DNA of 64,000 bases from Amycolatopsis orientalis DSM 40040 = KCTC 9412 (GTDB lineage Bacteria; Actinomycetota; Actinomycetes; Mycobacteriales; Pseudonocardiaceae), in assembly GCF_000478275.1 (NCBI RefSeq), contig NZ_ASJB01000061.1:124001-188000 (forward strand), given 5' to 3'. Shown here in pieces: positions 32,275 to 40,846 of this stretch. The notes below the pieces were generated by a model that was given only the letters and a program-made list of their open reading frames with translations, had not been told where the DNA came from and searched no databases. The stretch's first letter is position 1, and every line of letters starts with the position of its first letter. Position numbers and translations under genes: made by a program.

Positions 32275-33561
32275 ATGGCGGACTCAACGACGGAACGGCT
32301 CGGACACCGGCTCCCGGTACGCAAGCTGTTCGCCGCCAGTGTCGGGAACGCGCTGGAGTGGTTCGACTGGACCATCTACGCCACTTTCAGCATCTACTTC
32401 GCGAGTGAGTTCTTCCCGAAGGGCAACGAAGCCCTCGCGTTGATCAACACCTTCGCCACGTACGCGCTGGCGTTCTTCTTCCGGCCGCTGGGCGGGATGC
32501 TGCTCGGCCGCTTCGCCGACGTCAAGGGCCGCAAGCCCGCGATGCTCCTGACCATCGTGCTGATGGCGGGTGGTTCGGTGGCCATCGGCCTCCTGCCGAC
32601 CTTCGCCCAGGTCGGCTGGCTGGCGCCGATCCTGTTGCTGCTGGCCAGGGTGGCGCAGGGACTGTCGCTCGGTGGCGAGGTCTCCAACGCTTCGGCGTAC
32701 TTGGGCGAGATCGCGCCGCCGTCCCGGCGAGGGCGGTATTCCGCCTTCTTCTACATCTCCACCGGTTCGGCCGTCCTGCTCGCCTCGGTCCTCGGGTTCG
32801 TACTCGCGCGGACGATGTCCAAAGCGGACTTGACGGCGTACGGCTGGCGGATCCCGTTCCTGCTCGGCGGTGTTCTCGGCATCGTCGGCCTGTGGCTGCG
32901 GCGCAGTCTCGCCGAAACCGAGATCTTCGAAGAGCGGAAGTCGACGGCACCCCGCGTCGAGCGGCCGCTGCGCACCACCCTTCGCGAACACCCCCGCGCC
33001 GTCGTGCAGCTCGTGGGTTTCTCGATGCTCTCGACCCTTTGCTACTACACCTTCTTCAGTGCCTTGACCTCGTTCGCGGTCAAGACCCGCAAGGCCGACG
33101 ATGTCGACGTCTTCCTCGCCCTCTCGATCGCGACGGCGTTGTTCGTCGCCCTGCAATATCCGATGGGTGCCCTGTCGGATCGCTTCGGCCGCAAGCCCCA
33201 GCTGCTCGTCTGGGCCGCGGCGACCGCGATCCTCATCGTTCCCCTGTCCACTTTGGTCCGGCCGGGGTTACCGGGGCTGCTGGTCGTGTTCTGTGTGGGG
33301 CTCTGCCTGTACACCGCGATGACGTCGATCGCGCCCGCGATCATGAGTGAGCTGTTCCCCACCGAACTGCGCGGCCTGGGCATCGGTGCCTGGTACAACC
33401 TGACCGTCGCGTTGTTCGGCGGCACCGCTCCCCTGGTCCTCACCGCGCTGTCGGACGCCGGGCTGTCGACGCTGTTCTTCTGGTACGTGGCTGCCGGAGC
33501 GGCGATCGCGTTCTTCGTCATCCGGACCCTGCCGGAGACCAAAGGCAGCGACCTGCGCTGA
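32275..33561 (+). CDS. MFS transporter of the metabolite:H+ symporter (MHS) family
   Basis: A 428-residue protein with 12 membrane helices. The start NALEWFDWTIYATFSIYFASEFFP (about 25-48) and the loop GRFADVKGRKPAMLLT are typical of MHS permeases, which import dicarboxylates, proline/betaine or shikimate with protons. The second-half loop GALSDRFGRKPQ is also present. ATG 32275 has GGAGG 5-6 nt before it. Substrate is not resolved. It lies between recQ and argS without an obvious link. Confidence 0.9.
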   Translation: MADSTTERLGHRLPVRKLFAASVGNALEWFDWTIYATFSIYFASEFFPKGNEALALINTFATYALAFFFRPLGGMLLGRFADVKGRKPAMLLTIVLMAGGSVAIGLLPTFAQVGWLAPILLLLARVAQGLSLGGEVSNASAYLGEIAPPSRRGRYSAFFYISTGSAVLLASVLGFVLARTMSKADLTAYGWRIPFLLGGVLGIVGLWLRRSLAETEIFEERKSTAPRVERPLRTTLREHPRAVVQLVGFSMLSTLCYYTFFSALTSFAVKTRKADDVDVFLALSIATALFVALQYPMGALSDRFGRKPQLLVWAAATAILIVPLSTLVRPGLPGLLVVFCVGLCLYTAMTSIAPAIMSELFPTELRGLGIGAWYNLTVALFGGTAPLVLTALSDAGLSTLFFWYVAAGAAIAFFVIRTLPETKGSDLR

Positions 33562-33633
33562 AAACTCCGTCGCCGACGGCGGAGCCAGGTGGTTACCCTC
33601 GCGCTTCCACGACAAGCGCGAAGGAGGGGCACC

Positions 33634-35358
33634 GTGTTGTTCGGCGATGTGAGCGAGGAATTGTCGCGACGCGTGGTGGAGGCCCTTCGCCACGTCACCG
33701 ACATCGAGCCGGCGGCCGCCCTGGTGCGGGTCTCCGCGCAGAGCGGGGTCGACTACCAGTGCGATCTCGCGATGAGCCTGGGCAAACGGCTCGGTAAGCC
33801 ACCCAGGGAGATCGCCGCCGCCATCGCGGCACGGCTCGACGTCGCCGATCTCGCCGAACCGCCGGAGATCGCGGGACCGGGTTTCCTCAATTTCACGCTG
33901 CGCGAGTCGTGGCTGGAAGACCGGACGACCGCACTCGACGGTGATCCCCGGCTGGGCGCCGCCACGACACCACGTCCGCGGCGGATCGCGATCGACTACA
34001 GCAGCCCGAACGTGGCGAAGGAGATGCACGTCGGGAATCTCCGCGCGACCATCATCGGCGACGCCATCGCCCGGCTGCTGCGGTTCTCCGGGCACGAGGT
34101 CGTCCCGCACAACCATCTCGGCGACTGGGGGACCCCGTTCGGCATGCTCATCGAGCACCTGCTCGACGAACGCCCGTCGGGGCCTCACGCGATCGGTGAT
34201 CTCAACGGCTTCTATCAGGCGGCCAGGGCGAAGTTCGATACCGACGAGGACTTCGCCATCCGGTCACGGGAGCGAGTGGTGCGGCTGCAGAGCGGCGACG
34301 AGGCGACCTTGACGCTCTGGCGTCGGCTGGTCGACGAGTCGACACGACATTTCGCTCAGGTCTACGACCTTCTCGGGATCGGCCTGTCGAGCGACGACGT
34401 CTACGGCGAGAGCTTCTACAACCCGTTTCTGGCCGCCGTCGTGGACGATCTGACCGCCGCCGGGCTGACCGAGATCAGCGACGGCGCCGTCTGCGTCTTC
34501 CCCGACGACTTCCGCAACCGGGAAGGCGAGCCGCTGCCGCTCATCGTGCGCAAACGGGACGGCGGTTACGGCTACGCGGCCACCGATCTGGCGACCGTGC
34601 GCTACTGGACGGAGCAGCGCGGCGTCACCGACCTGCTTTACGTCGTCGGGGCACCCCAAGCACAGCACTTCGCGATGGTGTTCGCCGTCTGCCGGGCCGC
34701 CGGCTGGCTCCGCGAGGAGCATCGGGCCGAACACATCGGCTTCGGCACGGTGCTCGGTGAAGACGGCCGCGCCATGAAGACCCGCTCGGGCGAGTCGGTC
34801 CGCCTTTCCGATCTGCTCACCGAAGCCGTTTCCCAGGCCACCGAAGTGATCGAGGGCCGGGGCGACCTCTCCCCCGAGGTCAGGGAAGAGGTCGCCAGGG
34901 CGATCGGGATCGGCGCGATCAAGTACGCCGATCTTTCCGGCGATCGCGAGCGTGACTACGTCTTCTCCTGGGAACGGATGCTCTCCAAGAACGGGAACAC
35001 CTCGGTCTACCTGCAGTACGCCAACGCCCGGATCCGTTCCGTGCTGGCGAAGGCGGACCAGGATCTCACCGGTGCGCGGGTCCGGCTCGGCCATCCCGCC
35101 GAACGGGCACTGGCCCTCGCCCTGATCCGGTTCCCCGAAGCCGTCGGCGCGGCGGCCACGGGACATCTCCCCCACAAACTGTGCACCTACCTCTACGAAA
35201 CCGCGGTCGTGTTCTCGCGGTTCTACGAACAGTGCCCGGTGTTGGACGCCGAGGGTCCTGGCGCCCGCGACTCCCGGCTGTTGCTGGCCGGGCTCACGTC
35301 GAAGACGCTGACGCTGGGCTTGTCGCTGCTCGGCATCCCCAGTCCTGACCGGCTATGA
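33634..35358 (+). CDS. argS: Arginyl-tRNA synthetase
   Basis: The 574-residue class I synthetase has an N-terminal additional domain (GPGFLNFTL), the HIGH-type motif SSPNVAKEMHVGNLRAT near 125-141, the KMSKS counterpart in MKTRSGESVRL, and the C-terminal anticodon-binding DALR domain (YLYETAVVFSRFYEQCPV). GTG 33634 follows GAAGGAGG. In mycobacteria argS lies next to lysA; here it stands alone between an MFS gene and an FAD monooxygenase, so it may be a second, accessory copy. The 3' end overlaps the convergent monooxygenase by 6 nt. Confidence 0.95.
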   Translation: MLFGDVSEELSRRVVEALRHVTDIEPAAALVRVSAQSGVDYQCDLAMSLGKRLGKPPREIAAAIAARLDVADLAEPPEIAGPGFLNFTLRESWLEDRTTALDGDPRLGAATTPRPRRIAIDYSSPNVAKEMHVGNLRATIIGDAIARLLRFSGHEVVPHNHLGDWGTPFGMLIEHLLDERPSGPHAIGDLNGFYQAARAKFDTDEDFAIRSRERVVRLQSGDEATLTLWRRLVDESTRHFAQVYDLLGIGLSSDDVYGESFYNPFLAAVVDDLTAAGLTEISDGAVCVFPDDFRNREGEPLPLIVRKRDGGYGYAATDLATVRYWTEQRGVTDLLYVVGAPQAQHFAMVFAVCRAAGWLREEHRAEHIGFGTVLGEDGRAMKTRSGESVRLSDLLTEAVSQATEVIEGRGDLSPEVREEVARAIGIGAIKYADLSGDRERDYVFSWERMLSKNGNTSVYLQYANARIRSVLAKADQDLTGARVRLGHPAERALALALIRFPEAVGAAATGHLPHKLCTYLYETAVVFSRFYEQCPVLDAEGPGARDSRLLLAGLTSKTLTLGLSLLGIPSPDRL

Positions 35359-36627
35359 GTCGCCGTGGTCGCTGAAGACCTTGCGCTTCAACGGGGGAAC
35401 GGCCTGGAAGAAACGGAACATCCCGCGCGCCATGGTGCGGCCCGCCCGGTTCTCCGACACGAACTGGCGCGCGCTGCGCTCCGAGTCCCGCACCGCCGCG
35501 AAACCGTAGTCCCGCATCCGCTGCTCGTAGTCGGCGACCGCGGCGCGCACGGCACCGGTCCGCTGCGCGGCGACGAGGTTGCGGCACAGCAGTTGCGCGT
35601 CGCGGAGCGCGGTGTTCGCACCGATGCCGCGGAACGGCGTCATGCTGTGGATCGCGTCCCCGAGCAGGGTGATGTTGCTCGTCGGCCACGGCGCGACGGG
35701 TTTCGACGTGAAGATCGGCAGCCGGGACACCGTGCCCGCGGGTGAACCGGCGACCAGTTCCTTGAACGCGGGATCCCAGCCGTCGATCAGGTCCAGTACG
35801 AGAGACCGCAGCGCTTCACCGTCCCTTGAGGACAGGTCGGCCGGATAGCGCCGGTCGTCCGCCGCGAACGCCCACATGACGTAACTCGCGGTGTTGTCGA
35901 ACAGGACGGGGTCGTACCCGGCGGTCTCGTCGTTGACCGACACGGCGCCGCTCAACTCGTGCGGTGCGCTGAACAGTCCCGCGCCGGTCCGGGGCATCAC
36001 CATGGCCGGGCCGTCGGTGAGCCGCGCGGGCAAGCGCTTGCGCGCCTCCTCGGTCAGCGGATGCTTGCCCGCGATCGCGATGATCCCGGTGTCGACGCGG
36101 GTGGCTTCGGGCAGGAACTGCTTGCGCACCCGCGAATTGGCCCCGTCGGCACCGATGACGAGGTCGGCCTCGACGGTGCTCCCGTCGGCGAACTCGCAGA
36201 CGACCACGTCGCCCTCGCGGCGGTACCCGACGAATTCCTTGTCGTGCCGCAGGACTCCGTCGAGTCCGTCGGACAGCACCTGGTGCAGGCTGATCCGGCT
36301 GACCGAATGGTGGCTCGACGCGGGGTCCGGGCTCCAGGTCAGCTCACTGTCGATCACCATCAGCTCGTTCAGCCGCTCGGTCAGGAACGTGAACGCCCCG
36401 TTCGTCGTGCCGGTGGTCGCCAGGAACCGTTCCCAGAGCCCGGAGGGCAGGCATTCGCGCAGCGCGGCCGAGCCGTGCGGGTTGATGTGGACGCGATAGC
36501 CCTGCAGCCGTTCGGTGCGGGTGCGGCTGCGCTCGTAGACGGACACGTCGATCCCCGCCTTGCGCAGCCCTTGCGCCAGGCAGAGCCCGCCCGTTCCGCC
36601 GCCGATGATCGCGATTCTCGTGGTCAT
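35353..36627 (-). CDS. FAD-dependent aromatic-type monooxygenase
   Basis: The 424-residue flavoprotein has the GxGxxG motif IAIIGGGTGGLCLAQGLRKAG (5-25), the DG motif LVIGADGANSRVR (about 156-168) and the GD motif LLGDAIHSMTPFRGIGANTAL (about 322-342), so it is a group A, NAD(P)H-dependent hydroxylase of the PHBH/TetX type. It hydroxylates an aromatic or polycyclic substrate in the cytoplasm. The divergent TetR gene suggests drug- or substrate-induced expression; detoxification of a hydrophobic antibiotic is a reasonable guess. Confidence 0.9.
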   Translation of the reverse strand: MTTRIAIIGGGTGGLCLAQGLRKAGIDVSVYERSRTRTERLQGYRVHINPHGSAALRECLPSGLWERFLATTGTTNGAFTFLTERLNELMVIDSELTWSPDPASSHHSVSRISLHQVLSDGLDGVLRHDKEFVGYRREGDVVVCEFADGSTVEADLVIGADGANSRVRKQFLPEATRVDTGIIAIAGKHPLTEEARKRLPARLTDGPAMVMPRTGAGLFSAPHELSGAVSVNDETAGYDPVLFDNTASYVMWAFAADDRRYPADLSSRDGEALRSLVLDLIDGWDPAFKELVAGSPAGTVSRLPIFTSKPVAPWPTSNITLLGDAIHSMTPFRGIGANTALRDAQLLCRNLVAAQRTGAVRAAVADYEQRMRDYGFAAVRDSERSARQFVSENRAGRTMARGMFRFFQAVPPLKRKVFSDHGDS

Positions 36628-36654
36628 TCGCTCTCCTCTCTCCGCGACCCACTA

Positions 36655-36690
36655 TCAACCAAACGGATAATAAAGTCAACCAGACGTTTG
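36655..36690. promoter_or_regulatory. Candidate TetR operator between monooxygenase and tetR genes
   Basis: TCAACCAAACG (36655-36665) and TCAACCAGACG (36676-36686) are direct repeats (10 of 11 identical) spaced 21 bp, two helical turns. CAAACG (36660-36665) and CGTTTG (36685-36690) also form an inverted repeat. The whole lies in an 89-bp AT-rich divergent spacer. Confidence 0.5.
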
Positions 36691-36704
36691 AAAGAGTCAG
36701 CGAC

Positions 36705-36710
36705 TAAGGT
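36705..36710 (+). promoter_or_regulatory. Leaderless -10 box for tetR
   Basis: TAAGGT lies 6 nt before ATG 36717, just after the repeat cluster, so a bound regulator could block its own promoter. Confidence 0.5.
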
Positions 36711-36716
36711 GAACGC

Positions 36717-37352
36717 ATGTCCGACGCCGCTCCGCGCAGTCCCCGTCGCGCTCCTGTCGAGCGCCAGCGCGATCCCGAACGCACCAAAGCGCTACTGCTG
36801 GAGGCGGCGAAGGCCGAGTTCGGAGCGAAGGGCTACGCCGCCGCGCGCGTCAGCGAGATCGCCGCGAAGGCAGGCGTGAACAAGCAGCTGATCTCGTATT
36901 ACTTCGGCGGCAAGGAAGGGCTGTACAACGCGCTGACCGCGACGATGTACGACGACTACGTCGCGGCCTCCGAGCACGACAAACCGTTCGCGGAGGTCGT
37001 CCGGTTCTTCGTCCAGTCGGGGATCCGGGACCACGATCTCGCCAAGCTGTTCCTCTGGGAGAACCTGACCGACGGCGCCCCCGACGCGATCGGCGTCGAA
37101 GGACAGCGGGACTTCCTCCAGCGACAGGTGGAGTACGTCCGGGCGCGCCAGGCCGCGGGCGATTTCCCGGAGGGCCTCGACCCGGCGTTTCTGCTGGTGA
37201 TCTTCATGGCCGCGTCCAGCGCGGCCTTGGCGCTCCCCCGCGTCGTGCGCGCGGTCTCAGGCCAGGACCCGAACTCGGCCGAGTTCGCCGACGCCTATGG
37301 TGACCAGCTCGCGCTGCTCATCGGGCACCTCGCCGATCCGAAGAAGCGATAG
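36717..37352 (+). CDS. TetR-family transcriptional regulator
   Basis: A 211-residue regulator. The helix-turn-helix domain spans about 17-68 (TKALLLEAAKAEFGAKGYAA, then VSEIAAKAGVNKQLISYYFGGKEGLY). The C-terminal ligand domain is not assignable to a known sensor. It is divergent from the FAD monooxygenase and probably represses it and itself through the repeats in the spacer. A short hairpin with TAGCAA/TTGCTA arms (37350-37368) follows the stop and may end transcription. Confidence 0.92.
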   Translation: MSDAAPRSPRRAPVERQRDPERTKALLLEAAKAEFGAKGYAAARVSEIAAKAGVNKQLISYYFGGKEGLYNALTATMYDDYVAASEHDKPFAEVVRFFVQSGIRDHDLAKLFLWENLTDGAPDAIGVEGQRDFLQRQVEYVRARQAAGDFPEGLDPAFLLVIFMAASSAALALPRVVRAVSGQDPNSAEFADAYGDQLALLIGHLADPKKR

Positions 37353-37392
37353 CAAAGGTCCCTTGCTACCGCCTCGACGGAGGCTCGGGTGC

Positions 37393-38502
37393 TTAGCGGC
37401 TGAGGGGGACGAGGTCGTCGGCGTGGACGACCTCGCGCCGCTGCTCGGCGGGCAGGTCGTGAGTGGAGCGGCCGATGAGTTCGGGCAGTTCGCCCGCGTC
37501 GAAGGCGACGACACCCCGCGCCACGGTGCGCTGCCGCAGATCCACCAGGTCGACGACGTCGCCCGCCTGGAAGTCACCGTCGACGCCGGTGATCCCGGCG
37601 GCCAGCAGGGAGCGGCGGCGCCGGACGACGGCCGTGACCGCACCGTCGTCGAGGTGCAGTTTCCCGGACGCGCCCGCGGCGTAGCCCAGCCAGAACCGGC
37701 GGGCCGACAGCCGGGAATCCGCGGCGGCGAAGGCCGTGCCGACCTCGGCGGTGGTGAGGGCGCGCGCGGCCTCGGACGCGGCGGCGAGCAGAACCGGGAT
37801 GCCGGCACCGGCGGCGGTACGGGCCGCGGCGAGCTTCGAGACCATGCCGCCGGTACCGAGCCCGGAACTCGACATGCCGACGGTGATCCCGTCCACATCG
37901 GACTCGTCCGCGACTTCGGCGATCTTGCGGGTCGCGCCGTCACGGGGATCCCCGTCGTACAGACCGTCCACATCGGACAACAGGATGAGCCCGTCGGCGC
38001 CGACCAGGTGCGCCACGAGGGCGGCGAGCCGGTCGTTGTCGCCGAAGCGGATCTCTTCGGTGGCCACGGTGTCGTTCTCGTTGACCACGGGGACCGCGCC
38101 GAGGGCCAGCAGGCGGGTGAACGTGTTCTGCGCGTTGCGGTAATGCGAGCGTCGGACGACGTCGTCCGACGTCAGCAGAACCTGGCCCACCGTCAGGGAA
38201 AACCGGCCGAACGACTCGGCGTAGGCGTGGGCCAGCGCGAGTTGCCCAACGCTGGCGGCGGCCTGCTGGGTGGCGAGGTCGCGCGGTCGTTTGCCGAGGG
38301 AGAGCGGCGCGAGTCCCGCGCCGATCGCCCCCGAGGACACCAGCACGATCTGGGTGCCGCGGGAGACCCGGTCGGCGATCGCGTCGACCAGCGCGTCCAG
38401 CCTGGTCACGTCGAGGCCGTCACCGGCGGTGGTCAGCGCGGAGGAACCGACCTTGACGACCACCCGTTTCGCGGAGGCGAGTGCCTCACGGGTCGAACTC
38501 AC
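37393..38502 (-). CDS. proB: Glutamate 5-kinase
   Basis: ProB phosphorylates glutamate in the first step of proline synthesis. The 369-residue protein has the amino acid kinase domain ([12 protein letters not shown] at 13-24; [10 protein letters not shown] near 53-62; [17 protein letters not shown] near 143-159) and a C-terminal PUA domain (about 280-365). It overlaps obg by 4 nt and is the last gene of the rplU-rpmA-obg-proB block. Proline made here is also the likely substrate of the hydroxylase at 9273, but there is no genetic link. Confidence 0.96.
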   Translation of the reverse strand: MSSTREALASAKRVVVKVGSSALTTAGDGLDVTRLDALVDAIADRVSRGTQIVLVSSGAIGAGLAPLSLGKRPRDLATQQAAASVGQLALAHAYAESFGRFSLTVGQVLLTSDDVVRRSHYRNAQNTFTRLLALGAVPVVNENDTVATEEIRFGDNDRLAALVAHLVGADGLILLSDVDGLYDGDPRDGATRKIAEVADESDVDGITVGMSSSGLGTGGMVSKLAAARTAAGAGIPVLLAAASEAARALTTAEVGTAFAAADSRLSARRFWLGYAAGASGKLHLDDGAVTAVVRRRRSLLAAGITGVDGDFQAGDVVDLVDLRQRTVARGVVAFDAGELPELIGRSTHDLPAEQRREVVHADDLVPLSR

Positions 38503-39956
38503 TCGTCGTCCATCTCGTCTTCGACACCATCCGGGCCGTCACGGCGGATGCGGCGGGCTTCCTTGCGTTCGGCGGCGCCGATCCGGTTGTTGTTCTCCAG
38601 CCGCACGTCCGTACCCCGGCCCGACATGTGCACCGCGACCCCGGCCGGGGTCGACGGCTCCCATTCGAACTGGACGTCGCCGATGGTGACCGGGCTGCCG
38701 GGGACGGCGCCCTTCTTGGCCAGCGCCTCTTCGACGCCGAGGCGCTGCAACCGGTCCGCGAGGTAGCCGACGGCCTCGTCGTTGCCGAAGCTCGTCTGGC
38801 GGATCCACCGTTCCGGACGGACACCGCGCACGATGAAGGCGCCTTCCTCGTCCGGATCGTGCTCGACGGTGAAGCCCGCGTCGTTGACGGCCATCGGCCG
38901 CAGCACGACCTTCTCCGGCTCCGGTTCCGGCTGCTCGGAGCGGTACTTCTCGACCACGGCGGCGAGCGCGTAGGTCAGTTCCTTCAGCCCCTGCCGCGAC
39001 GCCGTGGAGATCTCGAACACGCTGAGGCCGCGGGCTTCCAGCTCCGGGCGCACGAACTCGGCGAGTTCGGCGGCGTCCGGGACGTCGATCTTGTTGAGCA
39101 CCACCACCCGCGGCCGGTCGGCGAGGTCACCGCCGAGACTCGGGGTGTAGCGGGCGAGTTCCTCTTCGAGGGCGTCCATATCGGACACCGGGTCGCGGCC
39201 GGGTTCGAAGGTGGCGCAGTCGATGACGTGCACCAGCACCGCGCACCGCTCGATGTGGCGGAGGAAGTCGAGGCCGAGGCCCTTGCCCTCGCTCGCGCCG
39301 GGGATCAGGCCGGGGACGTCGGCCATGGTGAACACGGTCGATCCGGCGGTGATCACGCCGAGGTTCGGCACGAGGGTGGTGAACGGGTAGTCGGCGATCT
39401 TCGGCTTGGCCGCGGACAGCACCGAGATCAGCGACGACTTGCCCGCGGACGGGAAGCCGAGCAGGCCGACGTCGGCGACCGAACGCAGCTCCAGGACGAG
39501 GTCGCGGCTCTCCCCTGGCTCGCCCAGCAGGGCGAACCCGGGTGCCTTGCGGGTGCTGGAGGCCAGCGACGCGTTCCCGAGGCCCCCACGGCCGCCCTGG
39601 GCGGCGACGAAGGTGGTGCCCGGGCCGACGAGGTCGGCCAGGATCTCGCCGTCCTCGGTCATCACGACAGTGCCGGAGGGGACGCGCATTTCCAGCGTTT
39701 CCCCCGCCGCGCCGGACCGGTTACCGCCCTGGCCCATCTTGCCGTTGCCCGCCCGGGCGTGCGGACGGAAGTGGAAGTCGAGCAGCGTGTGGACGTTCGG
39801 GTCGACGATCAGCAGCACATCGCCGCCGTTGCCGCCGTTGCCGCCGTCCGGGCCGCCGAGGGGTTTGAACTTCTCCCGGTGCACCGAGGCGCAGCCGTTC
39901 CCACCGTCGCCGGCGGTCAGGTGGATCACCGCGCGGTCCACGAAACGGGACGCCAT
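38499..39956 (-). CDS. obg: Obg GTPase
   Basis: The 485-residue GTPase Obg/CgtA works in 50S maturation and stress control. It has the glycine-rich Obg fold (1-158; [25 protein letters not shown]), the G domain with [12 protein letters not shown] near 166-177, [16 protein letters not shown] and NKIDVPD, and a C-terminal OCT domain (about 345-420) plus an acidic tail, all typical of actinobacterial Obg. ATG 39956 has GAGGC upstream. A terminator separates it from rpmA, so obg-proB may rely on read-through or its own promoter. Confidence 0.96.
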   Translation of the reverse strand: MASRFVDRAVIHLTAGDGGNGCASVHREKFKPLGGPDGGNGGNGGDVLLIVDPNVHTLLDFHFRPHARAGNGKMGQGGNRSGAAGETLEMRVPSGTVVMTEDGEILADLVGPGTTFVAAQGGRGGLGNASLASSTRKAPGFALLGEPGESRDLVLELRSVADVGLLGFPSAGKSSLISVLSAAKPKIADYPFTTLVPNLGVITAGSTVFTMADVPGLIPGASEGKGLGLDFLRHIERCAVLVHVIDCATFEPGRDPVSDMDALEEELARYTPSLGGDLADRPRVVVLNKIDVPDAAELAEFVRPELEARGLSVFEISTASRQGLKELTYALAAVVEKYRSEQPEPEPEKVVLRPMAVNDAGFTVEHDPDEEGAFIVRGVRPERWIRQTSFGNDEAVGYLADRLQRLGVEEALAKKGAVPGSPVTIGDVQFEWEPSTPAGVAVHMSGRGTDVRLENNNRIGAAERKEARRIRRDGPDGVEDEMDDE

Positions 39957-40013
39957 GACTTGCCTCTATTCACTCGCACTGGGTCATTCGAAAGACCGGG
40001 ATATACAAAACAA

Positions 40014-40052
40014 ACGAGGGGTGGGCCCGGATATTCCGGCCCCACCCCTCGT
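40014..40052 (-). terminator. Hairpin between rpmA and obg
   Basis: A 12-bp outer stem (40014-40025 with 40041-40052) and a 4-bp inner stem over ATATT lie 27 nt after the rpmA stop. Confidence 0.85.
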
Positions 40053-40078
40053 CAGAGGTTCTTGCTCGAAGCCGAATC

Positions 40079-40336
40079 TCAGGCTTCGGACGGCACGATG
40101 TTGACCGTCTTGCGGCCACGCTTCTCGCCGAACTGGACCGCACCGGCGGCCAGCGCGAACAGCGTGTCGTCGCCGCCACGGCCGACGTTCACGCCGGGGT
40201 GGAACTTGGTGCCACGCTGGCGGATGAGGATCTCGCCGGCGTTGACCTCCTGGCCGCCGTAACGCTTGACGCCCAGCCGCTGCGCGTTCGAATCGCGACC
40301 GTTGCGGGAGCTGGACGCACCCTTCTTGTGAGCCAT
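40079..40336 (-). CDS. rpmA: 50S ribosomal protein L27
   Basis: The 85-residue protein is L27, whose N-terminus reaches the peptidyl-transferase centre. It begins [21 protein letters not shown], without the N-terminal leader that is cleaved in Firmicutes, and keeps [30 protein letters not shown] lies about 8 nt upstream of the ATG. It follows rplU by 27 nt. Confidence 0.98.
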   Translation of the reverse strand: MAHKKGASSSRNGRDSNAQRLGVKRYGGQEVNAGEILIRQRGTKFHPGVNVGRGGDDTLFALAAGAVQFGEKRGRKTVNIVPSEA

Positions 40337-40363
40337 CGCTCAGCCTCTCCCTGAAGATCCGAA

Positions 40364-40678
40364 TTACTTGCTGATGCCGGTGACCTCGACGCGGGTCAGC
40401 TTCTGCCGGTGACCCTGGCGCTTGTGGTAGCCGGTCTTGTTCTTGAACTTGTGGATCCGGATCTTCGGACCCTTGGTCTGCTCGACGACCTTGCCGGTGA
40501 CCGAGACCTTCGCCAGAGCGTCGGCGTCCGTGGTGACGTCGCCACCGTCCACAAAAAGGACTGCGGGGAAGGTGTGCTCGGTACCCGGCTCGCCTTCGAG
40601 CTTCTCGACCTCGACGACGTCGCCGACGGCCACCTTGTACTGCTTGCCGCCAGTCTTGACGATCGCGTACGCCGACAC
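40364..40678 (-). CDS. rplU: 50S ribosomal protein L21
   Basis: The 104-residue protein is L21 of the 50S subunit: [17 protein letters not shown] at the start and the signature [21 protein letters not shown] near 75-95. The GTG at 40678 gives the normal family length and has GGAGA 6-7 nt before it; an upstream in-frame start at 40702 would add 8 unconserved residues. The gene heads the rplU-rpmA block and follows the rne terminator. Confidence 0.97.
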   Translation of the reverse strand: MSAYAIVKTGGKQYKVAVGDVVEVEKLEGEPGTEHTFPAVLFVDGGDVTTDADALAKVSVTGKVVEQTKGPKIRIHKFKNKTGYHKRQGHRQKLTRVEVTGISK

Positions 40679-40801
40679 GGAAGTCTCCTGCTTACTCGAC
40701 AACGGGTGGGGGCTTGCGTAACCGGCCCGCCGGATCTCTCTCGGCGGTCCAAGGTCTGCGCAAGGTGCCCGCTCTAGGTGCGGGCCGTTCTACAGGTTAC
40801 G

Positions 40802-40836
40802 GGGGCCTCCCCGGTGCGATCACACCGGGGTGCCCC
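40802..40836 (-). terminator. Hairpin after rne
   Basis: CCCCGGTG (40809-40816) pairs with CACCGGGG (40823-40830), and GGGGC/GCCCC extend the stem outside a small internal loop. It begins about 10 nt after the rne stop. Confidence 0.8.
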
Positions 40837-40846
40837 TAGGTGTTCG

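Noticed and set aside
33562-37352. MFS, argS, monooxygenase and tetR as an antibiotic biosynthetic cluster
   Set aside because: No scaffold enzyme (PKS, NRPS, terpene or RiPP) is present; at most this is a detoxification set.
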